A stretch of 9,955 nucleotides of DNA from the NCBI GenBank assembly GCA_003241645.1, contig QFOX01000065.1:1-9955 (forward strand), written 5' to 3'. Positions 1 through 6,592 of this stretch are shown here, piece after piece. The notes under the pieces were generated by a model, which saw only the letters and a list, made by a program, of their open reading frames with translations, was not told where the DNA came from and made no database searches. Source of the DNA: Azospirillum brasilense. Its GTDB lineage: Bacteria > Pseudomonadota > Alphaproteobacteria > Rickettsiales > UBA3002. The position numbers and the translations under genes were made by a program. Within the stretch, counting starts at the first letter, position 1; every line of letters starts with the position of its first letter.

Positions 1-2016
1 AACGAGTTCCTCAATCGTTTTTTTTTTTTTTTTATAATTGTGCTCAGGGATTTTGTTGAAATAGTCTTGCAGGTCGTTTTTAAGGCAGAGGTAGCGAGCC
101 AGCTGCTCAAATTCAGAATCAGGGTATTGGGTGAGCGCGTTATCGATATAGTTGAATATATTGCCAGTGGTAGTGCCTATCTTCGTAGCGGTTTTAGCGT
201 ATTGGTTTAGCTTTGCTTCAATGTTAGAAATTGCATCTAGCAATTCTTTGCGCTCGCTCGCCGTTGGCAAATGCAGATTAAGGGTAAGTAGCTGGTGAAT
301 ACTCTTATTGAAATCCTGATTAAACTCAAAACCGCTGGCAATTTCCTGTGCCTCTTTAAGCTGCTGGCAAAATCTGAATAGACCAATTATATCTTTCAAC
401 TTTTCCAGCTGCAAGTGCGGCTCGGCAAAGTCGTTGGGCAACTTTGCCGCCAACTCGCTATTTAATGCGGCAATCTGCTTTCCCTTCAAGAAATAACCAA
501 ACCAGCCAGATTTTAACTGGCCGCACTTTGTGATGTAGCTTTCCAGTGAGTATAGTCCATCCGCAGATAGGTTACGAATATGTGCAACATGCGAGAGTGC
601 TTCGTTTGCTTTGATACGCAACTCATCCACAATACCGAGGAAAGTGATGAAATGCCGGAATGCGGTAACGCTACTATCAGTAGGGTAGTAATTCTTGAAA
701 AGGTTAGCCAGTTTGCTTTGCGGATCATCCAGTTTGGCTTTCAATTCCTGCATATCATTTCGAAGGCCTACCAAATTATCATCGGAAAGCTGATCGCCGT
801 GTAACTCAACCAGATCCACGGGCAAGTTTTCGTCAGCGGTAATTTTGCTTTCCAACGTGGTAAATTCAGCAATATCGGCCAGTTTGATTTTTTCGTAAGC
901 GTTGATGGTACTACCGATTTGATTTTTTAGGCTGAAAACGGATTGTTCTATATTTGTTTCAATTTTTTTGTACTCATTCCTAACCGCCTTATAGTGCTCT
1001 TTAATTCGTTCCATCGAAGTGGTGGAAAGGATTCTTGAATAGGTATTGCCTGCTTGACCAAGGCGCAAAATTGGATTTTGGAACTCATTATCCAGTCTCA
1101 CCTTATTCATAGTTTCGGTGATTTTGTCTTCCACTACATCAAGCGCTTCTTTTTTATCAGAAAGCACTAAAATAGATTGATTCTTTAGTATTGCGTCGCA
1201 AGCAATCGCGGTAATCGTATGGCTTTTTCCCGTACCCGGCGGACCTTCTACAGTGATGTATTTGCAATTCTTCTTATTCAGCGCGGCAAGAATTTGTCTT
1301 TGTTCTTCATTGAGCGGTACAGGGCTGGCATAAACCAGTTTCTCGCTTGGTGTGGTATTATCCCAATCGTGTTCAACTTCGGATACTATCTCCTTGCCCA
1401 AGCTGATCTGGCTAACAATTGAAGAAACCACATCTTCGAATGGCCGAATTAGCACGTCGGTGAGCTCTTCTTCCACCTGATAAACCGAATCAACCGTGGC
1501 AGTGCGGATTTTATCCAGAGGTTCTTTTATCTTTTCAATGAAGGAAGTGAGGAATTTCTCACGGATCACGCGTGCAATACCATCAAGTGCAAAGGTGATA
1601 GCAGCGGTTGTATCATTCGGATTTTTGGAAATGCCTAAGTCAATTTCGTGGCGGAATAGTTTTATCACCACCTCAATCGCATCAGGTTCAATTGCATTTA
1701 TCTGATCTTGAATCAGCTGTAGCAGGGATTGAGGGATTGCAGTGGTGTGAACGCCGCGCTTTAACTCGTTAAGCGCGTCATCTTCGAAGCCATTTCTAAT
1801 TACCTTCCAAGTAAGAGCGCTATATTTCTTGTATTTATTCAGATTGATGGTGACTTGTAGGTTATTGCTATTACGATGCTGGATGTGACGTTTTGGATTC
1901 CTGACTTTGTGAAAATCTGTTTCGAGGAAATCCATGAAATATCGAGCCACTTCCGTTACAAACGGAACAACTCCTTTTGACAATGGCTCTTGTTTTTCGG
2001 CGATTGATACTGTCAT
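1..2016 (-). CDS. Superfamily 1 (UPF1-like/COG1112-type) helicase, N-terminal 672 residues; 3' end beyond window
   Basis: The frame is open without a stop from the ATG at 2016 to position 1, so this is the N-terminal part of a larger protein. Residues 235-246 (LNEEQRQILAAL) form a Q-motif-like element. Residues 258-265 (GPPGTGKS) are a Walker A loop, and residues 279-296 (ILVLSDKKEALDVVEDKI) look like helicase motif Ia. Together these indicate an ATP-dependent SF1 nucleic-acid helicase or translocase. The first ~230 residues match no domain I recognise; a conspicuous stretch is FLETDFHKVRNPKR at 30-43. Residues ~320-672 look helical and partly coiled-coil, like the long insertion between motifs Ia and II in COG1112-type helicases; SGWFGYFLKG at ~503-512 resembles a motif of that insertion. 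Walker B and motifs III-VI must lie left of position 1. The start overlaps the stop of the upstream HTH gene as ATGA, after an A-rich stretch with a weak GGGAAG ribosome site. The gene is AT-rich compared with the efflux operon. Family assignment is solid. A defence role is inference. Confidence 0.87.
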   Translation of the reverse strand, partial: MTVSIAEKQEPLSKGVVPFVTEVARYFMDFLETDFHKVRNPKRHIQHRNSNNLQVTINLNKYKKYSALTWKVIRNGFEDDALNELKRGVHTTAIPQSLLQLIQDQINAIEPDAIEVVIKLFRHEIDLGISKNPNDTTAAITFALDGIARVIREKFLTSFIEKIKEPLDKIRTATVDSVYQVEEELTDVLIRPFEDVVSSIVSQISLGKEIVSEVEHDWDNTTPSEKLVYASPVPLNEEQRQILAALNKKNCKYITVEGPPGTGKSHTITAIACDAILKNQSILVLSDKKEALDVVEDKITETMNKVRLDNEFQNPILRLGQAGNTYSRILSTTSMERIKEHYKAVRNEYKKIETNIEQSVFSLKNQIGSTINAYEKIKLADIAEFTTLESKITADENLPVDLVELHGDQLSDDNLVGLRNDMQELKAKLDDPQSKLANLFKNYYPTDSSVTAFRHFITFLGIVDELRIKANEALSHVAHIRNLSADGLYSLESYITKCGQLKSGWFGYFLKGKQIAALNSELAAKLPNDFAEPHLQLEKLKDIIGLFRFCQQLKEAQEIASGFEFNQDFNKSIHQLLTLNLHLPTASERKELLDAISNIEAKLNQYAKTATKIGTTTGNIFNYIDNALTQYPDSEFEQLARYLCLKNDLQDYFNKIPEHNYKKKKKTIEELV
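18..33. repeat. 16-base T homopolymer (A16 on the coding strand) inside the helicase gene
   Basis: Sixteen consecutive T residues on the plus strand encode five lysines plus the first base of a threonine codon in the minus-strand helicase frame (NYKKKKKTIEELV). With exactly 16 the frame stays open to the window edge. With 17 the frame would read AAC GAT TGA and stop at once. With 15 it would shift to another frame that stays open for the few remaining codons. Runs this long are prone to polymerase slippage and to assembly miscounts, so the local protein sequence is uncertain. Confidence 0.95.
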
Positions 2017-2204
2017 TTCTTTTTCTTCCCATTCGAATTCTGCTGGGAAGCAATCCACTTTTCCAGCTCGCTTTTGCGAAAGCGCCATGATCCACCCACC
2101 TTAAAGCCGGGGATGTCACCGCGTGCGGCAAGCGCATATGCGGTTTTCTCCTTCAGCTTAAGGAATTCAGCGACTTCTTTGATAGTTATAATGTCTGATT
2201 TCAT
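2013..2204 (-). CDS. Small excisionase/MerR-like helix-turn-helix DNA-binding protein (HTH_17 type)
   Basis: This 63-residue protein is a single winged HTH domain of the excisionase (Xis)/HTH_17 kind. Residues 6-29 (ITIKEVAEFLKLKEKTAYAL and on) form the helix-turn-helix. Residues 30-43 (GDIPGFKVGGSWRF) are the wing with the typical G-W-R-F ending. Residues 44-52 are the closing helix (KSELEKWIA). The C-terminus is a basic tail, NGKKKK. Members of this family are DNA-binding accessory or regulatory proteins and have no catalytic centre. The TGA stop overlaps the ATG of the downstream helicase by four bases, so the two are probably co-translated and work together. No integrase gene is visible beside it, so a regulator of the helicase operon is more likely than a recombination directionality factor. 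The ATG at 2204 is preceded only by a weak GGTAAA ribosome site. A longer frame shifted against it (1871-2137) is not real, because only this frame shows the domain. Confidence 0.88.
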   Translation of the reverse strand: MKSDIITIKEVAEFLKLKEKTAYALAARGDIPGFKVGGSWRFRKSELEKWIASQQNSNGKKKK

Positions 2205-2267
2205 TGGCTTTACCGAAAATTTATATGCTGAAAATATCGGAAAGCGTAGAAATTACAAGAAGCAAGC
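2205..2267 (-). promoter_or_regulatory. Short intergenic leader of the HTH-helicase pair with imperfect inverted/direct repeats
   Basis: This 63-base gap separates the dehydrogenase stop from the HTH start and is the only gap in the window longer than 10 bases. It is AT-rich. Bases 2213-2240 begin with CCGA and end with TCGG, forming an imperfect palindrome whose ten-base arms (CCGAAAATTT and CCGATATTTT) agree at eight positions. The same segment holds GAAAAT twice in direct orientation (2215-2220 and 2230-2235), 15 bases apart. Either arrangement could be an operator for the HTH protein, and a TATAAA at 2225-2220 on the minus strand could be a -10 box. I found no good -35 partner and no stem-loop terminator. 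The promoter and operator reading is therefore tentative. Confidence 0.3.
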
Positions 2268-3080
2268 TTAAGGAAGGCCAAATCGCTTGCGCAGCTGTGA
2301 TCCGAAAAAACGCTCCGGCAAATAGGTACGAAACAGACGCAGTATCCGGGCATCTTTGCCGAACAAATAGCGCAGATGAGGATCGGGATTTGTAGCCGCT
2401 TGCAATACCGCACCGGCCACTTCATCAGGCGCACAGCCATTTTCGATTTCCTCTGCAAGCCCGGTTTCAATACGTTGCATGACTTCCGCATAGCAAGGCA
2501 GCTGTATGGCGCTGCGTTTGGCGGCGGCGCTCAGGCCGGTTTTGACATAACCCGGCTCAATCAGTACGCAGCGAATTTCGAGATGGCGCACCTCATGATC
2601 GAGCGATTCGCAGTAGGCTTCCAGTGCATGCTTGCCTGCTGCGTAAAACGCCTCATATGGCTTGGGCAGGAAGCCAGCGATTGAACCGATGCACACAAAC
2701 CTGCCAGCACCACGGGTGCGGAAATGCGGCAATACCTCGCGCACCACGCGGTGAACGCCTAGCAGGTTGGTTTCCAGCACGCCAAGCGCCTCTGCATCGG
2801 AAGTTTCTTCAATCGCGCCGAGCAACGTCACCCCGGCATTGTTCACGACCAAATCAAGTTGGCCAGCAGCGGCAATAACATGGGCTATACAAGCGGCTAC
2901 TGAAGCAGCGTCGGTAACATCTAGCACGACGTGCCGCACATCCTCCGGCCAGTTTGAATCCGGCTGATTGCGCGATGTTCCCCACACACTCCAGCCTTCT
3001 TTATGCAGGCGCTGTGCAATGGCTTTGCCGATACCGCTCGATGCGCCGGTGACGAGTGCGACTTTGTTCGTGCTCTGCAT
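2268..3080 (-). CDS. Classical short-chain dehydrogenase/reductase (SDR), 17beta-HSD-like group
   Basis: This 270-residue NAD(P)-dependent oxidoreductase has all landmarks of classical SDRs. The Rossmann-fold glycine motif is TGASSGIG at 11-18. An acidic residue next to the adenine site is D54, followed by NNAG at 80-83 and the structural N105. The catalytic residues are S133, Y146 and K150 in YAAGK, where the common YSASK is changed but the essential Tyr and Lys are kept. EPGYVKT near 175-181 is the usual cofactor-closing PG motif. R37 after strand beta-2, with no acidic residue at its end, suggests NADP(H). The overall pattern (TSRNQ after beta-2, a long variable C-terminus) fits the 17beta-hydroxysteroid/retinol dehydrogenase-like subgroup, but the substrate cannot be read from sequence. 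It is the last gene of the efflux operon, starting 9 bases after the DUF2214-like gene, so it may act on a compound related to the pump substrate or its inducer. Confidence 0.93.
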   Translation of the reverse strand: MQSTNKVALVTGASSGIGKAIAQRLHKEGWSVWGTSRNQPDSNWPEDVRHVVLDVTDAASVAACIAHVIAAAGQLDLVVNNAGVTLLGAIEETSDAEALGVLETNLLGVHRVVREVLPHFRTRGAGRFVCIGSIAGFLPKPYEAFYAAGKHALEAYCESLDHEVRHLEIRCVLIEPGYVKTGLSAAAKRSAIQLPCYAEVMQRIETGLAEEIENGCAPDEVAGAVLQAATNPDPHLRYLFGKDARILRLFRTYLPERFFGSQLRKRFGLP

Positions 3081-3085
3081 AAAAA

Positions 3086-3091
3086 CCCCTT
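3086..3091 (-). promoter_or_regulatory. Ribosome binding site of the dehydrogenase, overlapping the upstream stop
   Basis: The coding strand reads TAAGGGGTTTTTATG. AAGGGG lies five bases before the ATG and shares its AA with the TAA stop of the DUF2214-like gene. This fixes the dehydrogenase start at 3080 and predicts coupling between the two genes. Confidence 0.75.
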
Positions 3092-3512
3092 AATACATTC
3101 CCCGCGCCATCCAAATCGCACAAAACAAAATCAGCGGAATAAGTAGCAGCTGCGTGAGGATTGCTTTTTTGGTGCTAATGTAGTGCTGCACTTCAAAATC
3201 CGCTTCTGTCTTGGCTTTGATGAAGCGGATCGTGGGATAGATGGACACCACGGCCATGAGAATGAACAGCGCCATTTTCGTCCAGAAAATGTGGCTGCCG
3301 GAATAATACTCCCAGCCTTTTTCCAGATAGATGCGAGCAATGCCGGTTGCGAGCACCAGCCCCGCGACAATACCGTAGGCGGTATCAATCTTTTTCACCA
3401 GCTTCAGCGTGGATGCGTTAAGCGGATTTCTAAGCAGAAAAAACTCACCCGCCAGCAGGCAAGCAAGGGTGATAAAGCTCAGGAAATGTAGATAGGTAAA
3501 AACAAAGCTCAT
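3090..3512 (-). CDS. DUF2214-like four-helix inner-membrane protein
   Basis: This is a 140-residue integral membrane protein with four predicted helices at about 4-27, 43-63, 75-97 and 116-136, joined by short charged loops. Conserved-looking features are H9 and E23 in the first helix (LHFLSFITLACLLAGEFFLL), D43 at the start of the second, and LEKGWEYY...FWTK between helices 2 and 3. These match my memory of the DUF2214 family, whose function is unknown. I chose the ATG at 3512. It has AAGGA five bases upstream and gives an N-terminus starting directly with the first membrane helix. An upstream ATG at 3554 would add 14 residues and overlap the RND permease by 34 bases, with no better ribosome site. 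The gene lies 8 bases after the permease and 9 before the dehydrogenase, so it is co-transcribed with the pump. It has no efflux motif; an accessory role is only inferred from position. Confidence 0.8.
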   Translation of the reverse strand: MSFVFTYLHFLSFITLACLLAGEFFLLRNPLNASTLKLVKKIDTAYGIVAGLVLATGIARIYLEKGWEYYSGSHIFWTKMALFILMAVVSIYPTIRFIKAKTEADFEVQHYISTKKAILTQLLLIPLILFCAIWMARGMY

Positions 3513-3517
3513 AGGAA

Positions 3518-3522
3518 TCCTT
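3518..3522 (-). promoter_or_regulatory. Ribosome binding site deciding the DUF2214-like start, overlapping the permease stop
   Basis: The coding strand reads TAAGGATTCCTATG. AAGGA lies five bases before the ATG at 3512 and shares its AA with the permease TAA stop (3523-3521). It has the same layout as the site before the dehydrogenase and supports the shorter start. Confidence 0.75.
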
Positions 3523-6500
3523 ACAATAACCTCTTTAGTTTCGGGGTAATCCATTCCTCGAAGTCGCGCACATAATCAAACAGCACCGGCACGAAGATGA
3601 GGCTTAAGGCGGTGGAAGAAATCAGCCCGCCGATCACGGCTATGGCCATTGGTGCGCGGAAGGCGGTATCAAGCCCCAAGCCCAGAGCGATGGGAATCAT
3701 GCCAGCCAGCATGGCCAGCGATGTCATGATGATAGGACGGGCGCGGACTTCGCAGGCACGCATAATCGCCTCGCGGCGCGGCACGCCTGCGTGAATCATC
3801 TCCAGCATGTAATCCACCAGCAGTATGGAGTTTTTATCGGCGATGCCCATCAGCATCAAAATGCCAATCACGGCGGGCATATTGAGATCCGTGCCGGTGA
3901 GCAGCAGCATCAGGAACGCGCCGCCAATGGAAAGCGGCAGCGCCGCCATGCGGGTAAACGGCTGGATGAAGTCTTTGTAGAGTAGCACCTGAATCGCATA
4001 GACCATCATCAGGCCTGCGCCGATGGCGGTTAAGAAGCTGGCGAACAGTTCGGCCATCACTTCCGCATCGCCTGTGTTGAGCACCTTGACGCTGGGAGGC
4101 AGGTTTTTCATGGAAGGCAGCGCGTAGATTTCCTCCAGCGCTTTGCCGAGCGGAATGCCGTTCAGGTTCGCTTCAAGCGCGATTTTGCGCTGGCGGTCAT
4201 AGCGCTCGATGCTGGTGGGTCCAAACCCGAAGCGAATTTCCGCCACGGCTGAAAGCGGTACACTCCCACCCGAAGCAGTAGGAATGTGCAGGTTCCTGAT
4301 GGTGTCGAGCGAGGTGGCTTCACCGCCTGCCAGCCGCACGCGGATAGGTATCTGCCGGTTGCCATAGTTGAACTTGGCGAGGTTCGCCTCAATGTCACCA
4401 ATGGTGGCAATGTTCACGGCATCGCTCAAGGCCTGCACGCTAATGCCCAGCTCTGCAGCCTTTGCAAAATCCGGCACGATCACGATTTCCGGCTGCTGAA
4501 GGCTGGCGGAAGTGCCGACGCTTGAGATGCCCGTTAGCCCACGCATTTCGCGCTCGATGGCTTCGGCAGCTTGGGAAAGCGCTGCCGTATCCTCGCTCAC
4601 CAGCGCGATCATGATGTCTTTCGCCCCGGCAGAGTTGGCAAACTCAATCCGCATGTCCGGCAGTTTTTTAAGCTCCGGCAGGATACGGTTTTCAAAGTCG
4701 CGCTGGCTTATGCTGCGCTCTCCTTTAGGCACCAGCTTGATGTCTAAGCTCGCGATATTCACACCCGCCGCACCGCCGCCAGTGTTGGTTGGGCTGCTCA
4801 TGCCCTGCGAACCGCCCGCCACGCTGCTTAAGACATACATCACTTCCGGCTGTTGTTTGAGAAGCTCTTTGACCTGCCCAGCCGCCGCGTCGGTCTGCTC
4901 CACGGTTGCGCCGCGTGGCAGTTCGATCGTCATGCGCGACTGCGAATAATCCTCATACGGGATAAATCCGGTGGAGAGGAACGGCACCAAGCTAAAGGAA
5001 AACACCATACTGAGTGCAGCGATGCCGAGTGTTTTAAGGCGGTTACCGAGCGTCCATTCCACCAGACGGTGATACCGGTCAGCAAAGCGGCTTGGTTTAT
5101 CGTCGTGGTGGTTCGGCGCTTTGAGTAGGTAAGCGGCAAGCATGGGCGTGAGCAACCGCGCCACCACCAGCGAGAAAAACGCCGCGATGGAAACGGTAAG
5201 CCCGAACTGGATGAAGAACTGTCCGGCGAGGCCTCCCATAAAACTCACAGGGGCAAACACGGCGCAGATCACCAGCGTCGTTGCCACCACCGCAAGGCCG
5301 ATTTCATCGGCGGCGATCATGGCGGCATCGTAGGGTTTTCGGCCTTCTTTCATGTGGCGGTGGATGTTCTCAATCTCCACGATTGCATCATCCACCAGCA
5401 CGCCGGTAACCAGCGAAATGGCAAGCAGACTCACGGCGTTGAGCGTAAAGCCCAAGAAATACATGCAAAGGAATGTTGGGATGATGGAAAGCGGAATGGT
5501 GATGGCAGCCAGCAGCGTGGCGCGTTTGTCGCGTAGGAACAGGAACACCACTAGAATGGTAAGCACCGCACCTTCAAAGAAGGTGTAAATGGTCGAGTGG
5601 AAGCTGATCTCGGTAAACTCCACCAGCGAGAATATTTTTTTGAAGGTAATCTGAGGGTTGGTTTTTTCGAGTTCGGCCAGTTTTGCTTCCACCTTATCGC
5701 CCACCGTCACTTCGCTTGAGCCCTTGGAGCGGAAAATCTGGAACGTCACGGCGGGTTTGCCGTCGAGCTTGGTGATCGAGCGCACCTCCGCGCCGCCATC
5801 CGTCACGGTGGCAATGTCGCCAAGGCGCACCTCACGCCCACCGCTCAAAGCAATGCGCGTGTCGCGCAAATCTTCTACCGTTTTGACATTGCCCAGCGTG
5901 CGCAAACTATATTCCGTGCCTTCCACGCGCAACCGGCCACCGGGAAGGTCGATATTGGTGAGCGCCAGCTGGCGGCTGAAATCGGCAGCGGAGGCACCGA
6001 AGGCCGCAAGTTTGGCAGCATCGAGCGTCACGGTGACTTCGTGGCTGATGCCACCGGAACGCTGCACACTGGCCACGCCACGAATCGAGAGCAGTTCACG
6101 GCTGAGGGTATCGTCAATATACCAGCTGAGTTCCTCGGTGCGCATCTCCGGCGCTTCGACGCTGAAGACTAAAATTGCGCCGCCATCGATTTCCACGCGC
6201 TGCACGTTCGGCTCTAAAATGGAGCGCGGCAGCTGGTCACGAATGTTGGAGATCGCATCCCGCGTGTCGTTCATCGCCCGGTCGAAATCGGTTTCCAAGT
6301 GAAACTCGATGGTGGAAACGGAGGTACCTTCGGAAATATTTGAAGTGATATGCTTCACGCCCTGCAAACCGGCAATCGCGCCTTCCACCCGGCGCGTGAC
6401 CTGCGTTTCCATCTCGGTTGCTGAGGCTCCGGGCTGGCTGATGGTGACACTCACAATCGGCACCACCACGCTCGGCATATTATTAACCGGCAGCTTAAAG

Positions 6501-6592
6501 AATGCCACCAGCCCCGCCACCGTGAGCACCAGAAACAACACTATAGGTGGGATGGGGTTACGAATCGCCCAGGTGGAAAGCGGCATCGACAT
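3521..6592 (-). CDS. RND-family (HAE1/AcrB-like) multidrug efflux permease
   Basis: This 1023-residue inner-membrane pump is driven by proton influx and takes substrates mainly from the periplasm and outer leaflet. Its length is normal for AcrB-type permeases (about 1020-1050). The order is: first helix ~13-32; large periplasmic porter/docking loop ~35-335; helices 2-6 ~336-490; helix 7 ~520-540; second periplasmic loop ~541-845; helices 8-12 ~846-1005. Proton-relay residues are in place: D401-D402 in helix 4 (LVDDAIVEIENI), K920 in helix 10 (ADKNSILLVDY), and R950 and T957 in helix 11 (RARPIIMTS). Other family signatures are FMGGLAGQFF at 451-460 and GFIPYEDYSQ at 542-551. A Gly/Ser-rich loop spans ~593-610. 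The start overlaps the adaptor stop as TAATG, with a strong GGAGG upstream. It should form a trimer that docks with the adaptor and outer-membrane factor encoded just upstream. The two-Asp helix 4 fits hydrophobic or drug-type substrates rather than metals. Exact substrates are unknown. Confidence 0.96.
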   Translation of the reverse strand: MSMPLSTWAIRNPIPPIVLFLVLTVAGLVAFFKLPVNNMPSVVVPIVSVTISQPGASATEMETQVTRRVEGAIAGLQGVKHITSNISEGTSVSTIEFHLETDFDRAMNDTRDAISNIRDQLPRSILEPNVQRVEIDGGAILVFSVEAPEMRTEELSWYIDDTLSRELLSIRGVASVQRSGGISHEVTVTLDAAKLAAFGASAADFSRQLALTNIDLPGGRLRVEGTEYSLRTLGNVKTVEDLRDTRIALSGGREVRLGDIATVTDGGAEVRSITKLDGKPAVTFQIFRSKGSSEVTVGDKVEAKLAELEKTNPQITFKKIFSLVEFTEISFHSTIYTFFEGAVLTILVVFLFLRDKRATLLAAITIPLSIIPTFLCMYFLGFTLNAVSLLAISLVTGVLVDDAIVEIENIHRHMKEGRKPYDAAMIAADEIGLAVVATTLVICAVFAPVSFMGGLAGQFFIQFGLTVSIAAFFSLVVARLLTPMLAAYLLKAPNHHDDKPSRFADRYHRLVEWTLGNRLKTLGIAALSMVFSFSLVPFLSTGFIPYEDYSQSRMTIELPRGATVEQTDAAAGQVKELLKQQPEVMYVLSSVAGGSQGMSSPTNTGGGAAGVNIASLDIKLVPKGERSISQRDFENRILPELKKLPDMRIEFANSAGAKDIMIALVSEDTAALSQAAEAIEREMRGLTGISSVGTSASLQQPEIVIVPDFAKAAELGISVQALSDAVNIATIGDIEANLAKFNYGNRQIPIRVRLAGGEATSLDTIRNLHIPTASGGSVPLSAVAEIRFGFGPTSIERYDRQRKIALEANLNGIPLGKALEEIYALPSMKNLPPSVKVLNTGDAEVMAELFASFLTAIGAGLMMVYAIQVLLYKDFIQPFTRMAALPLSIGGAFLMLLLTGTDLNMPAVIGILMLMGIADKNSILLVDYMLEMIHAGVPRREAIMRACEVRARPIIMTSLAMLAGMIPIALGLGLDTAFRAPMAIAVIGGLISSTALSLIFVPVLFDYVRDFEEWITPKLKRLL

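Noticed and set aside
513..804. Short frames on both strands in the left region
   Set aside because: They overlap the continuous 672-codon minus-strand helicase frame, which carries real motifs; these short frames do not.
1871..2137. Minus-strand 88-codon frame spanning the HTH/helicase junction
   Set aside because: It is a shifted frame. The HTH domain and the continuous helicase frame both read in other frames and meet in a clean ATGA overlap.
2202..2204. HTH protein as a phage or integrative-element excisionase
   Set aside because: The fold fits, but no integrase, attachment site or tRNA is visible and its gene is fused by overlap to a helicase, so a regulatory role is preferred.
2205..2267. 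Rho-independent terminator after the dehydrogenase
   Set aside because: The only inverted repeat (2213-2240) is AT-rich and imperfect, with no following T run on the minus strand; it looks more like an operator than a terminator.
3513..3554. Longer N-terminus for the DUF2214-like protein starting at 3554
   Set aside because: It would overlap the permease by 34 bases and put a charged 14-residue leader before the first membrane helix. The ATG at 3512 has a well-placed AAGGA.
4512..4949. Plus-strand open frame of 145 codons
   Set aside because: It is a shadow of the permease periplasmic loop with no domain signal.
5658..6302. Plus-strand open frame of 214 codons
   Set aside because: It lies wholly antisense to the RND permease. 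Its Ser/Arg/Thr-rich composition is typical of the shadow of a GC-rich gene, and it shows no domain or ribosome site.
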